DNA of 39,562 bases from Cladosporium sp. IMV 00045 (GCA_001931905.2 MSJI02000438.1:1-39562); one strand, 5' to 3'; counted from the first letter of the stretch, positions 9,712-20,938 are shown. Program-made: numbers and translations. Notes: generated by a model not told the origin, from the letters alone.

Positions 9712-12700
9712 TCAAAACATCAAAAGCAAATTCAACCCCAACACCGCAGCCCAACCCACCTGCATCGACCTCGCCGCTCCACTCGTCGTCTGCTCCGCCG
9801 GCTTCGCATCAGAAGACGCATCAGACGTGCCAGTACTGCTAGACGACCCGCCCCGACCATTCGAAATCGAGGAACCATCAACAACAACCTCAGAATAAGC
9901 AGCCGACACAACATGTCCGGAAATCGTAGCATCAGACCCACCGACGGTCAAAGTCCTGGAGCCTACAGCAAAGACACCAGACGACACGCTTGACGCTGTG
10001 GCTAGGCTATCTGAACCGATGGTGAGGACTGTGCCATCGTCAGGAGTAACTTCGGCTTCGAAAGGAATGGTCGTCCCGTCAACGACGATGCCACTCGAAG
10101 CAGCGCTGATGGTCGCGCCGTGTGCCGTCATCGCAGAGCCGTCTACGGAAATCGTAGTACCGTCGATGACTGCGATGCCGCTGCTGCCAGGAGATGCTGT
10201 GATTCGGTGGCCATCCGCAGTGAACACCGCTGCAGGGCCTTGCTCAGGACGAGCCGTGCTGTCGGCTGTAAATGACACGGTCTGCGTGCCGATAACCACC
10301 CCTCCGTCGACTGCGCGCATTGCTTGTCCGTTTATTGTGGTTGGTGAGCCGTCTTCTGCTAAGGTCGTGCCGTCTATGAGTGTGTAGCCGTTGGGTGTGG
10401 CGACTGTGTGTTTTGCGCCGTTGAGGATGATGACTTGTTCTGGGGACTGGTCGTTTGTTTGAGACTCGTCCTCGTCGTTGGGCGAAGCATCGCTCGAAGA
10501 GCCAGAATTTTGGTTCTCGGAGCTGGCTGGGCTGCCGGCGCTTTCACTACTGCTTGGAGAATTGGATGATCCGGTTTCAGAGTCTCCTGCCGAGGATGCT
10601 CCATCTGCGCCATTGTTCTTTGAGTCTCCATTCGATTGGGGAGTGCTGTGATCATTCGAAGTGACATCGCCGTATGAGCTGCCGCCTTTACTCGAGTTCG
10701 AGCTGTTGTCGAGCTCGCTGTTCTCGCCAGAGCTCGCATCATCACCCTGTGCATTCGAAGCGCTGTCGCTCGTTAAGCTCTGACTTTCGCCGTTGCTGGC
10801 TGTATTGGTTTCCTTCGCGGCACCAAGAAGTCCGTCAAGAACGTTGTGTGCTGCTTCGTTTGAGTCTCCAGCGTTCGAATCTCCTTGGCTGTTGGATGCG
10901 GGATCTGTCGAAGGTGAATCGTTGGCGTTTGGGTCTTGATTTTTCGGCTGAGAGTCATTTGACGAATCCCCTTGGCCGTTGGATGCGGGTTCTGTTGAAG
11001 ATGGTCCATTGCCTTTGGGGTCTTGATTTTCCGGCTGAGAGTCACTTGACGAGTCTGGATTGTTTGCTTGTCCTTGAAAGCTGTTCTCATCAGAGCCGCT
11101 GGGCTTGTCGTTTGATGAACCCGGGGAAGAAGGATCGCTTACGGCAGGCGACTCGGAATCTGGAGGATTGCTATTGCCTTCATCTGGTCGGCTGCCACTA
11201 GACCCATCATCGGATGGCTTGGCTCCACTAGTAGTTGTCGGGTCAGGACTCTCATCCTTGCTGTTCGTCTCTTTCGGCGCACTCGACCCCGTAGGACCCG
11301 GAGCCGGCTTAACAATCGTGGTCTCAGGCGTCAAAGCAATCGGTGGCTTCGTCTGCAAATCAGGACCCTTGCCAGGCCGTTTGATCGTCGCCGCCGGAGT
11401 CAGCGCAATCGGCGGATCATACGCCCCGTACAAAGGGTCATAGCAAGTCGCCCACTCGGGTCTGAGAGAACGGACTTGATCCGGCACCAAGAGCTGTGCG
11501 CGATACGCCCCGTCGAAGATCGTGCTGCATTGCGGATGGTCGCCCATACGATTGCAGCCGAAGGGGCCGTTGATGTTCAGGTAGTAGGCTTCGGCGGAGG
11601 GGACTTTCATGTCGGAGAAGTCGGCGGGGAGGGCTGTGACGTTGGTGCCGTAACCGCCGTAGTAGGCGTAGTTGATCCCGGAACCGAGGACGTTGTTGAT
11701 CCAGTGATAGTAGTCGGGGCCGCCGTGGGCGATTTCGCTGACGACGCTGGCGGTGTTGATCCCGGGGCCTAGGTCGCGCACGAGACTTTGGAGGCTGGTC
11801 GGGTCGAGAGAGACGACGGCGTTGGTATATGGACCTCCGATGAATTTTTGCGATGCCGCCGGGCCGAGATGGGTGACGACTGATGTTGCTCCGAGGGGTG
11901 AGTTGAAGGAACATGTTTCCATGACGACTCCTGATGTGAGAGCTTGCAGATGGTCGAAGATCAGATATACCGATGGCGATGTCATGGTGATGTTTCGAAA
12001 AACGGCTGTGGTGATGTTGCTGGCATCGGAGGCATTCGGTGCTGCGGTGGGCGTGGGCCAGTAGAAGAGGTCGACTTTGTTTGCAGAAATGATGCAGCGA
12101 GTCTTTTCGGGTGCGCAGCTGAGAGACACGTCTCCCACAGAGCACCGTGGTCTGTTTGTAGGGACTGGAGTGATGGCAGGCTCGGTGACATTATCAATTG
12201 CAGTTGGAAGCCCATGTTCTTCAAGGTATGTCTCCCAAAGATCGATGCATTTCGAGGTCCCAATTGTGCAATTCGGGGATGGGCTGGCGAAAGCAGCACT
12301 TTCACTCGTCGAAAACGTCCAGATATCTGTCGCGTATTCGATATACGTGCTATGCTCCATCAGCCAAATCCATGACCAGAAAGAAATCAAATTGCTCACC
12401 CGACAGATTGACTCGTTGAAGTTGCTTTCAGCTCTCCATGGGCGTGTGGAATGCCATCGATAGTTGTGTATACGTCAGCACTGCCAAAAGTCACGTTGAA
12501 CGTGATTGTGTCGACGGTATTGGTATCAATGCTCGTATTCGTCACGACTCGAGGCTTATATGCGCTGCTCCATGCTTCACTCCAGGCTACTTGGCTGGTC
12601 TGACATACTTGCCAGTTACCAATCGTAGTCAGGTTGTTCGTTTGGGAAAGGCTACTGCCGCTTCCAGGGTTGATCGAGGTCGGGCTAGTCGTTGAAGAGG

Positions 12701-12945
12701 CCTCATTGAGGCCTTGCATGATGAAGTCACCAAGACCACTTGAAGTTGTCGTCAAGCTTGTTGTTGTCGAGCTTGTTTCTCCATTCACAGGACTTTTGCT
12801 TGTCAAAGTGTTCGTGGCTAAGGTGCCTTGGTCAACGTCAGCCCAACGAATTCTCCTAGACGAAATGGGGCAAGCTGTGCATACCATTCGCCGCGAGTAC
12901 AGCAGACGCGCTCGTAAGAGCCAGAATGGCGTTCCATAATGACAT
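9712..12945 (-). CDS. GPI-anchored Ser-rich cell-surface protein with an undescribed ectodomain and repeats
   Basis: Three exons, 12945-12885, 12817-12400 and 12349-9712, with GT-AG introns of 67 and 50 bp, give 1038 residues. The start is chosen because this ATG gives a signal peptide (MSLWNAILALTSASAVLAAN) that joins in frame to exon 2. Residues 21-160 are Ser/Thr-rich. Residues 161-475 are a conserved-looking, Cys-containing ectodomain ending in RPEWATCYDPLYGAYDPPIA. Residues 475-795 are a disordered Ser/Asn/Asp/Pro linker with a 29-residue tandem duplication. Residues 797-975 hold three related repeats of about 55-60 residues built on DGTTI, GS..T..G and SSGVVVDGTTI-like motifs. The C-terminal 17 residues are hydrophobic after a small-residue stretch, as expected of a GPI signal. 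A wall or membrane-anchored surface protein is inferred; no enzyme family is recognised. Confidence 0.85.
10880..11053 (-). repeat. 87-bp tandem duplication inside the coding linker
   Basis: Two imperfect copies, about 10880-10966 and 10967-11053, encode DSQPENQDPKGNGPSSTEPA- and DSQPKNQDPNANDSPSTDPA-type segments of 29 residues each. The copies are in frame, so the repeat changes protein length without breaking the gene. Confidence 0.75.
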
Positions 12946-14220
12946 TATGGTACACCTCTAGCTTAGGCAGCGCCGGGCAGTGACGTTCAGAGAAGGCGAA
13001 AGAGGAGATTTATGCCACCTCCAAATATCTGAAAGCACCAGTTCTCAGCCGCGAAGCTGAGATTGAGAGTGATTCTCGTCCAGTCGATCGAGGTCAATAA
13101 AACTCCGGCATATACATGGATGTGGCACGGAGAATCACAGGGAACAGGCAGACAGGTAAGGCCACCCATCTTTTCGGGCAATTGGGGGCAGACTCATGGC
13201 CTACATGCAACGAGAAATGATCCTTGCCAAAAACATGGGCCAGCCAAATCACACATGGCGGCTCAGGTGCGTTGTACGGTGCTTGTGTGGTTCAAGCACA
13301 GAATCCTTCACGCAAGCTAAGGGCGAATAGCTGGGCTAGACTTTGGGGGCTGAGCGCGCAGTTTGCATGCCATGGACTAATTAAAGACGATCTCACAAAG
13401 CCTGAAACTCCGTGGCAACTATATATTGTCCGGACATATCGGACAATCTGATTCAAGCTGGATGTAACACCGTTTGCGAGGGTCTTGCGGGACCTTGCGG
13501 CAGAGACGCGGTTGAGCAGTCTGATGGTCTTGCTGTGAGGTTCCGCATATAGCTGCATAGGCAGCAACGTATAGGCCAGGTGAGTGATAGACCGTTTGAC
13601 CAGATATTCGAAGCAAATGGACGGCTCGAAGATCAGGGAGTGAATCTTCTCGTGTCGTTCGAGGGGGAATGTCGCGAAGAGAGGCATCTTCCCGTAAGAG
13701 TTGTCCTAGTATCTCCCGCCCAGTAAGGTGAGCCGAAGAGAGACTCCTTTACTTCGGTGGTACACAAATACGGAATGGAAAGACACTCAGCAATCTTTCG
13801 AGTTAACGAGACCAACAAAGAAGTTCAGGTTGCCATGAAAGTATCTCGATGCTCAAGGTACCTAGGTATTCGACGATAGATACAGCACTTGTCCGTCCCA
13901 GTAGTTGTTTTAGCTGCGCACGGCAAAAGCCGCAGGGATCGGCGTCATTTGACGCGCTCGGCTACGAGGGAGTTGGAGCTGGAGATGCAGATGACCTTTG
14001 TATGAAATGGATGTTGCTATATACTAACCGCATGACTTCGAACTCTCCATTTTGACACGGTCATTCGTTGGGTCCTCTATATACCATACCAATAACAAGG
14101 CCATTATTGCAGGAGGCCTCGTCCCTCTACGGAAACTACGTCAGGGCTGATAGCTCCCTACTACTTCAAACACACCCCAAAGACACAATGAACCACGCTT
14201 CTCGGTAGCAATCAACCCAA
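12946..14220. other. Divergent spacer between the surface protein and RAV1
   Basis: The spacer is 1.3 kb and should contain both promoters. One minus-strand open frame at 13292-13687 is listed separately with low confidence. Apart from that, nothing recognisable was found on either strand. Confidence 0.45.
13292..13687 (-). CDS. Small hypothetical protein, doubtful
   Basis: The minus strand has a 131-codon frame starting MPLFATFPLERHEKIHSLIF. Its first 85 codons show C/G-biased wobble positions, as in the real genes nearby; the last 40 do not. A second overlapping frame ends in a Cys-containing tail (KRCYIQLESDCPICPDNI), so a frameshift or a missed intron is possible. There is no signal peptide and no family that I recognise. 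It could be a small gene, a relic or chance. Confidence 0.22.
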   Translation of the reverse strand: MPLFATFPLERHEKIHSLIFEPSICFEYLVKRSITHLAYTLLPMQLYAEPHSKTIRLLNRVSAARSRKTLANGVTSSLNQIVRYVRTIYSCHGVSGFVRSSLISPWHANCALSPQSLAQLFALSLREGFCA

Positions 14221-17200
14221 ATGCCTTCTCTCTCTCCTGGACCCGAGTCGGCCTCTCGTTTTGCTCAGATCCTGCCAGGCGCGCCCACTGAGTCACTTCA
14301 ATCTCTCGCAACCTTCACCTTTCGCTGGAAACGCTACGTTGTCTACATCTCTGGCAAGCAACTTAACATATTACGGTCTCCTAAAGAGCTTGTACAGGCC
14401 GTCTCTTTCGATGAAGAGCTGGTTGCAGTGAGGGCAGAAGGCGACCAGAGCGCAAAGATCGCGGTCGCATCCGCAGGAAATGTTTGGGTACTAGAATCGC
14501 AGACGGACAACTGGAATCAGGTCACTTGGAAAAAGGTCTTGCTTCTGAAGCGGGAAGATGCAGGAGACAAGGCGAGGTCTTTGAGTTGGGGCAATGACGG
14601 TGAACTCCTGGTGGGAGGTTCCAGACTAGTATCGCTGTTCTCGGTATTACCTTCAAGCCGCGAAGGCACTCCCGTCAAGACATCCGCGAGCAACGAATAT
14701 GTGGAAGAGAGGCATGTGCTTTGGAGCAAGAGTCTTCCGTCTGAAGTGCAAGTGGCTGCTTTCAGTCCCAACGCCAGCTTGATTGCATCTTTCGGGCCAC
14801 GAGATCGGCTTGTCAAGATCTGGAGACGACTCTCATACGAGGAAGGCTTATTCGACTACGCCTACTTACCACACCCTGGCCCCGTCACGCATATTGAGTG
14901 GCGTAAGCCCGACCCGCCCAAGCTTGACGATGCTACAGAGGAATCAGACGATGCGCGAGCCCGGGCCTACGGAATGCGGAATGACGATGACCGTGAGCTC
15001 CTGTACACATTTTGCGCTGACGGCGTACTCCGGGTGTGGAAGGAGGGCGGACAACAAGACCAGGAAGTACTGAAACTGCATTCCTCTATCGACCTGGTGA
15101 CTGCTATCCCGCATTCGCCATCCTTGACTTCAAAGGGCACCATCCCACCGAAACCTGCTCGCTATGCCTTCGTCCTCCCCTCAGGAGCACTTTCAGATGC
15201 GATCGCTGCTGCGGTTTCGAAGCACCTTGTTGGCAAGGTCACACATTCTCTCGAGCATCTCAAGGAGATCTCCACCAAGCAACCCGATGCAGTCGTGACA
15301 ATGGATGGAAATGGACGCATGTCCGCCTGGGGCCTTCAAACCATCGGCCACAAACGGAGACCTAGTACGCCTTCGGGAGAGTCCAAGAAAGCATATCACA
15401 TTGCGCACGCTGAGGACCTCGATCTCACAGTACCAGTTGGCACCAATGCACGTTTTGAGAGCTGGTTTGATGGCGATCAGGTCAACATTGTCGTCCACAC
15501 TTTTGATGGTGTTATGAGCTGGTGGCAAGGGGCTGTGGAACACTTCTTCAGCCCCGCTGCACAAGGCTCAGAACGCCTAGCGTGTGTTGGCACTTGGTCT
15601 GGGTCTCGTTCGGTCATTCATGGGATGCGGTCATCGAACAACGGATTGCTCACCTGGTCACGGACAGGAGAAACAACTCGCCTCGCTTTCTCCAAAAGCC
15701 CAGAACTGCAGAATATCTGGCAACGCCAATTCCCCAAGGGGTCGCAAAGCACTCAAATTCTGGATGCCCGCTTAGCAACAGACAACGCCGGCATGCTAAG
15801 TGTAGATGCCAGCAACGTTTTCGTGCTCGACGCTTCAGGCAAGCTCGCTGCAATGGCACCTCATCCGTTGAAGAATTCTGACGGTCTAAGACTATGGGAG
15901 GACTCGTCACGCAACCGGGACTACCTTCTCATTGATCACTCAGGTGCATATGTTACAATCTTGGTGAATATCACGAAAGATGATGCCAACGTTCAGCTCA
16001 ACGTTGGCGAGTGCAAAACCCTCCCTATTGAAGAGGATGAATCGTCGGCTATTGATTTTTGGAAAATGGTGCATCTGGCCTCCCATCCTCGAAAGCAAGG
16101 ATGGCTTCGTCTAGTCGGTGTTGGCCAAGACGGTGCCATCACACGCAGAGATATCGCAGCTCGATCATTGTGGGAGGCTCGCTTTGACGCGAAAGAGTCT
16201 CCTCTTTCGTTCCCATCTGGCTTCTCTAATCCATCTATTCTCGAAGCAACTAGCTCACTCGCAACTTTGGTATCTGCTGATGGCCGGCAACTCGTCATTA
16301 TCGACCTGAAAGACGGCTATGTGGAATATAGGCAAACGTTCGCCGAAAAGGTTCAAGGACTGCGTCTCAATGTATGCACAGATCTTTCGGCCGGACACGA
16401 GGGCGATGCAAACAGCACCTTGGCCATCATTTTCAATGACAGGGTCGACATTCTCGCGCAAGCGCGATACGAGCCCGCACATTCGGCGGAGCAGCACACA
16501 TGGCATCATCTCAAGAGACTCGCGATTTCAGGCATTGGACCTTCGATCAGTTACGCCGCTTGGCTTCCGAGTGGCGAGCTGGTCATCGCTGCAGGCAATG
16601 CACTGTTCCGAAGTGATGAAATAGTTGCTGGCACAGATGTTGTGCCAGAACTACGCGATCGACTTGATCTCAAGTCGTCCGCCAAAGTACGATCGCATTC
16701 TTTGATGAGCGCTCTTAGACAGCCACTCGTATCTTGGCATCCGCACTTCTTGCAACAGCTCAGTCTACGTGGGAAGATGCATGCCGCGACAGGCATCTTG
16801 AGAAGATTAGAGCGCACCCTTCGCTTCTACACCGAGGGAGACGAGCTGCATCCCCTGCTATATGCCGAACCCCACAGTGTCATTGCAGACTCGGTGCATT
16901 CAGATAGCACACTGCTGGAAGGTGACTCTGTCAACAGCCTCAAGCAGCAGCTAGAGGTCATCGATCTGCCGAAGACGTCCGACTCGGAGCAGGAACGCCT
17001 GAAGCTGGTTCTACAGACGATAGTCTATGTGCAAGAGCATCTGGGCTCCTTGGATGAGAATGCGCTTCGGTATCTCTTCAGCTGGAAGCTGCACGTACTT
17101 GAGCTGGAAAGCAAACGAAGCCGAGAACAGTCTTCAGCAAATTCCGAGAACACAAGTAATGATGAGCAGCAGCCGCCTCTTGTGCCAGCGATGAGCTGGC

Positions 17201-18537
17201 GAGAGATCGTTTTCGCGTATCACTCAGAGACCCAGCAGCCTCTTTTGGAGGCTCTTCATAACTACTACGGCAGCAAATTGGACTGGATAACCGTTCGCAA
17301 TCTCGGCATTCCGGCATGGCTACATGCTGTGCGAGCTGCGCAGTCTGAAGGCTCGGACCTTGCTTCGCTCGAACAAATCTTCGACTCACTCGCCCAGACT
17401 GCTTTCAGGTCAACATATCCTCCCGACCCAACAAGAGCTTCCCTCTACTTCTTGGCTCTGAGAAAGAAAGCCACACTATTAGCGCTGTGGCGAGTTGCGG
17501 TAGGGAACAAGGAACAAAGGAACACGTTGAATTTCCTCAAGCGCGATTTCGCTGTCGAGGAAAACAGGACTGCTGCTCGCAAAAACGCGTACGCTTTGAT
17601 GGGCAAGCGGCGCTTCGAATACGCAGCTGCGTTCTTCCTCTTGGCCAACGACCCTGCCAGTGCCATCCGCATTCTTGCTGGACAATGTCAAGACCTGCCG
17701 TTGGCAATCGCTGTAGCGAGAGTCTATTGCGACGATGGTAGTCCGGAACTATTGAAGTTCATGGAGGATCGTGTCCTTCCCGAGGCGCGAAAGTCGGGCG
17801 ATAGATGGCTCCTGTCTTGGGTTCACGACCTCATGGGCCATCCTTCACTGGCGGCGCAAGCTCTGATCGTTCCTATTGACAAGCTCGAGGTCGATGATGC
17901 AGAGCGCATGCCTAGACACTGGCAGCAGGACGACCCGTTGACTCTTCGCTTGTATCAACACCTTCGCGACAAGCCTGCTAAGCCCGGGCAGAAGATCAAA
18001 TCTTTGGGAGGAGAGCAATACGAGTATCGCGCCGTCCTCCGATCAGCCAGGATCTTGCGTAAAATGGGTCTCTGGCTTCTGGCATTGGAGCTCGTGAGCA
18101 CCTGGCATTTCAAACCTGTCGAAAACGCGCCACCCGCCAAAGACAACCAGAACGGCACTGCTACAAACGGAGTCCATGACCAACCAAAATCGACACCTAG
18201 TATACTTGACGACTTCGCCACTCCATCTCCCGCCTTTGAAGCGCCAAAGTCCATGCTCGACGACTTCGCCGCTCCAAAGCAAACTCCAGCTCCAAAGTCA
18301 CTACTCGACGACTTCGGCTCGATGTCCTTGCAATCTGCACCCACTGAAGACAAGGCAACAGCTGAAGACAAGGCCAAGAGCGACCGCGAGGCTAAGGCAG
18401 CAGAACTCATGGCCAAGCTCAAGGCGAAGAAAGAACATGCCAACAACCCGCGGCCGCCGAATGCCGAGGAGAAGAGAGCGCCGACCCAGTTCAAGGAGCC
18501 GGAGGCGAATAGTATTCTGGATAGTTTCGGGTTTTGA
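14221..18537 (+). CDS. RAV1: RAVE complex subunit Rav1 (V-ATPase assembly; DMXL family)
   Basis: A single exon encodes 1438 residues, in the normal range for fungal Rav1. In yeast, Rav1 with Rav2 and Skp1 reassembles the V1 and Vo sectors of the vacuolar H+-ATPase after glucose return. The N-terminal half (residues 20-620) has degenerate WD40-type blades, for example PGPVTHIEWRKPDPPKLDD, RVWKEGG and the conserved RARAYGMRNDDDRELLY block. Residues of about 640-1280 correspond to the Rav1p_C region, with helical segments such as LAGQCQDLPLAIAVARVYCD. The C-terminal 112 residues are disordered and carry four short motifs of the form S-(I/M/L)-L-D-D/S-F (residues 1327-1438), plus a Lys/Glu/Ala coiled-coil-like stretch. 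The start is the first ATG in the frame and gives a Rav1-like N-terminus. Confidence 0.93.
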   Translation: MPSLSPGPESASRFAQILPGAPTESLQSLATFTFRWKRYVVYISGKQLNILRSPKELVQAVSFDEELVAVRAEGDQSAKIAVASAGNVWVLESQTDNWNQVTWKKVLLLKREDAGDKARSLSWGNDGELLVGGSRLVSLFSVLPSSREGTPVKTSASNEYVEERHVLWSKSLPSEVQVAAFSPNASLIASFGPRDRLVKIWRRLSYEEGLFDYAYLPHPGPVTHIEWRKPDPPKLDDATEESDDARARAYGMRNDDDRELLYTFCADGVLRVWKEGGQQDQEVLKLHSSIDLVTAIPHSPSLTSKGTIPPKPARYAFVLPSGALSDAIAAAVSKHLVGKVTHSLEHLKEISTKQPDAVVTMDGNGRMSAWGLQTIGHKRRPSTPSGESKKAYHIAHAEDLDLTVPVGTNARFESWFDGDQVNIVVHTFDGVMSWWQGAVEHFFSPAAQGSERLACVGTWSGSRSVIHGMRSSNNGLLTWSRTGETTRLAFSKSPELQNIWQRQFPKGSQSTQILDARLATDNAGMLSVDASNVFVLDASGKLAAMAPHPLKNSDGLRLWEDSSRNRDYLLIDHSGAYVTILVNITKDDANVQLNVGECKTLPIEEDESSAIDFWKMVHLASHPRKQGWLRLVGVGQDGAITRRDIAARSLWEARFDAKESPLSFPSGFSNPSILEATSSLATLVSADGRQLVIIDLKDGYVEYRQTFAEKVQGLRLNVCTDLSAGHEGDANSTLAIIFNDRVDILAQARYEPAHSAEQHTWHHLKRLAISGIGPSISYAAWLPSGELVIAAGNALFRSDEIVAGTDVVPELRDRLDLKSSAKVRSHSLMSALRQPLVSWHPHFLQQLSLRGKMHAATGILRRLERTLRFYTEGDELHPLLYAEPHSVIADSVHSDSTLLEGDSVNSLKQQLEVIDLPKTSDSEQERLKLVLQTIVYVQEHLGSLDENALRYLFSWKLHVLELESKRSREQSSANSENTSNDEQQPPLVPAMSWREIVFAYHSETQQPLLEALHNYYGSKLDWITVRNLGIPAWLHAVRAAQSEGSDLASLEQIFDSLAQTAFRSTYPPDPTRASLYFLALRKKATLLALWRVAVGNKEQRNTLNFLKRDFAVEENRTAARKNAYALMGKRRFEYAAAFFLLANDPASAIRILAGQCQDLPLAIAVARVYCDDGSPELLKFMEDRVLPEARKSGDRWLLSWVHDLMGHPSLAAQALIVPIDKLEVDDAERMPRHWQQDDPLTLRLYQHLRDKPAKPGQKIKSLGGEQYEYRAVLRSARILRKMGLWLLALELVSTWHFKPVENAPPAKDNQNGTATNGVHDQPKSTPSILDDFATPSPAFEAPKSMLDDFAAPKQTPAPKSLLDDFGSMSLQSAPTEDKATAEDKAKSDREAKAAELMAKLKAKKEHANNPRPPNAEEKRAPTQFKEPEANSILDSFGF

Positions 18538-19364
18538 TGAGTGAATTGTTGATTTTGATGTTAGTACAGCGCAGGCGTCGCGGCTTTGCGTGCTTTTTGT
18601 TCGCCTTATCGTTTCTGTATTTTTGAAATTGTATTTGATATCAAAATATGCTTTGGAGACAATCTACCAGTGCCACCTCTCAGCGAAGACACCATGTTTT
18701 CTATTAAACGCAAGTAACGAAAAGTAAGCTGGACTATGATCTATTCCTATTTCACGAGATATCATGCTTGGTGACAGGCTACGTGAACATGTCAAAGTAG
18801 TGCAAGTAGGCGTTCGGCCAAGCCGGGTGGCTGTGAAGCCGAGAAGAAAGCTCGTACGATTTCATCTCCACCGCAACACAATCTTGCGCGTCTCGCACAG
18901 CAAAATTCCATAGAATGAAATGCGATAGGAGAATATTGTAAAATACGAATCCGAGTGCATCCGAACCGAGCACCAGATGCAGGAAGAAGACTGTGCCTGC
19001 TAACACTGATGGGAAGTGCCGACACGAGAAGTCGACAGGCCTCATCAGTTCAACCTCCACATCTCCTCACAAAAGCCAATCATCATGTCTTCCGAGCTGA
19101 ACGAGGGTTCCACAAGCGAGTGAAACGATATTACATTCTGGCATCCAAGCTTCCTCCACCTTCTTGTCACTACTAGATAGGGCTTCAGCTTTGATCTGAG
19201 GAATGAGTGCCGGAGTCCGCAAGGGAAGAAATCCGTGCTAGCCAATATGAGGTATAAGTAGGCAGGTACGGCCATACAGCCGCGTGTAGGTCTGGAAGGC
19301 TTCTCGAAGGTCGCGATCAAAGGAACAATCACAGCTTCACAACGCTGTCGACCGAGTGGACAGT
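18538..19364. other. Spacer between RAV1 and ERG4
   Basis: The spacer holds the RAV1 3' UTR and the ERG4 promoter. One minus-strand open frame (18779-19045) is listed separately. No sterol regulatory element that I would trust was seen. Confidence 0.45.
18779..19045 (-). CDS. Small hydrophobic hypothetical protein, doubtful
   Basis: An 88-codon frame begins MRPVDFSCRHFPSVLAGTVF and has two hydrophobic stretches at about residues 12-45, then a hydrophilic tail. Third positions are mildly C/G-biased. It lies between two genes on the opposite strand, with a TGA in frame a few codons upstream. No family recognised; it may be chance. Confidence 0.2.
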   Translation of the reverse strand: MRPVDFSCRHFPSVLAGTVFFLHLVLGSDALGFVFYNILLSHFILWNFAVRDAQDCVAVEMKSYELSSRLHSHPAWPNAYLHYFDMFT

Positions 19365-20938
19365 ATGGGTGCAAGCAACAGGAAGGCGGGCAAAAGTGCC
19401 GCGGTCGCTGAGAATGGAAAACCAAATGGTCAGCTCACAAAAACCGACTACAAGGATGGAGCCACGGACGAATTCGAGTTCGGCGGTTCACTGGGAGCTG
19501 CGTCCCTAATGATCGGTTTCCCGTTGCTCATGTGGTACATGTGGATTGGAGCGACCTACTACGACGGCCAAATCCCCCTGCCTGAAGAAGGCCAATCGTG
19601 GGCCGACTTTGGTCGTCACCTCACCGGATTGGTCTACGAAGGAGCATACCCGACGGCAAAAGCGTGGGCGATTTACTGGATCTTCTTCGTCTTCGAAGCC
19701 CTCATGTACTGCTACATGCCTGGTGTTCTCAGCTACGGCCGCCGACTTAACCACGAAGGAGGCAAGAGGCTCCCCTACTATTGCTCTGCCTACACCAGCT
19801 TTTACACCACTATCGCCGTTGCGGCCGCCCTTCACTACACCGGCGTTTTCCCTCTGTACACTCTGATCGACGAGTTCGGCTCCATCATGACGGTCGCCAT
19901 ACTCTCCGGCTTCATCAACAGCTTCATCGTCTACGTCCAAGCGATCGTACGTGGTCGCACGCACCGTCTTACTGGTTCTCCTATCTACGATTTCTTCGTC
20001 GGTGTGGAGCTAAACCCGCGTATTGGGATCCTGGATTTCAAGATGTTCTACGAAGTGCGCATTCCGTGGTTCATTTTGTTCCTCATCACTTCTTCCGTCG
20101 CGGCTCGCCAGTATGAACGCTACGGCTACGTTTCTGCTGAGGTCGTGTTTTTGGCTGGCGCTCATTATCTGTATGCCAATGCCTGTGCGAAGGGAGAGCA
20201 TCTGATCATCACCAGCTGGTAAGTATAGCCTCTCTCAATTGATCATCGACTTGCACTAACAGCTTCGAAGGGACATGTATTTCGAGAAACTAGGCTTCCT
20301 CCTCACCTTCTGGAACCTCGCCGGCGTGCCCTTCACCTACTGCCACTGCGCTCTCTACCTCGCCAACCACGACCCATCCGAGTATCGCTGGAACCGCTAC
20401 GCCCTCGCAGTTTTCGCGCTCGCCTACCTGTTCTTCTACTGGATGTGGGACAGCGCCAACGGGCAAAAGAACGCCGTCCGCCTGCAGATGGACGACCAGA
20501 TCGTCAAGCGCAACACTTTCCCGCAAGTCCCTTGGCAGGCTGTGAAGAATCCCAAATTCATCGAGACGGATGCTGGTGATAAGATTATGGTTGATGGCTG
20601 GTTTGCTATCGTTCGTAAGCCGAATTATGTGCCGGATATGTTCTTTTCTATGGCTTGGGGGCTTATTACTGGGTTCAAGTAGGTCCTGCTCGGAGTGTTG
20701 AGCGATGGATTTGTTACTGACATTTTATTACAGGAGCCCTTTCCCCTGGTTTTACTTTGTCTTTTTCATGGTTATGATCATTCACCGCACTGGCAGAGAC
20801 GTCGCTAGGTGTCGCAGAAAGTATGGCGAGGCGTGGAAGCGTTATGAGAGAGAGGTTCCTTACCTTTTCATTCCGGTAGGTTACGTGCAATTTTCATGTT
20901 GGTGAGCAGATGCTGATTCGTACCAGTATATCATTTGA
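19365..20938 (+). CDS. ERG4: Delta(24(24(1)))-sterol reductase Erg4
   Basis: Four exons, 19365-20218, 20271-20678, 20734-20875 and 20927-20938, with introns of 52, 55 and 51 bp, give 471 residues, almost the yeast Erg4 length. The last exon encodes only Tyr-Ile-Ile and the stop, restoring the conserved end PYLFIPYII. The enzyme reduces the C-24(28) double bond in the last step of ergosterol synthesis in the ER. Family blocks include [76 protein letters not shown] and [16 protein letters not shown]. About eight hydrophobic segments are visible. An in-frame GTG three codons upstream (19356) precedes the chosen ATG; the ATG is preferred because GTG starts are rare in fungi. Confidence 0.96.

Noticed and set aside
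12818..12884. Alternative 29-nt intron ending at TCTAG in the GPI-anchored protein gene
   Set aside because: Too short for a fungal intron; the 67-bp intron with CACCTTAG acceptor keeps the frame and joins the signal peptide to exon 2.
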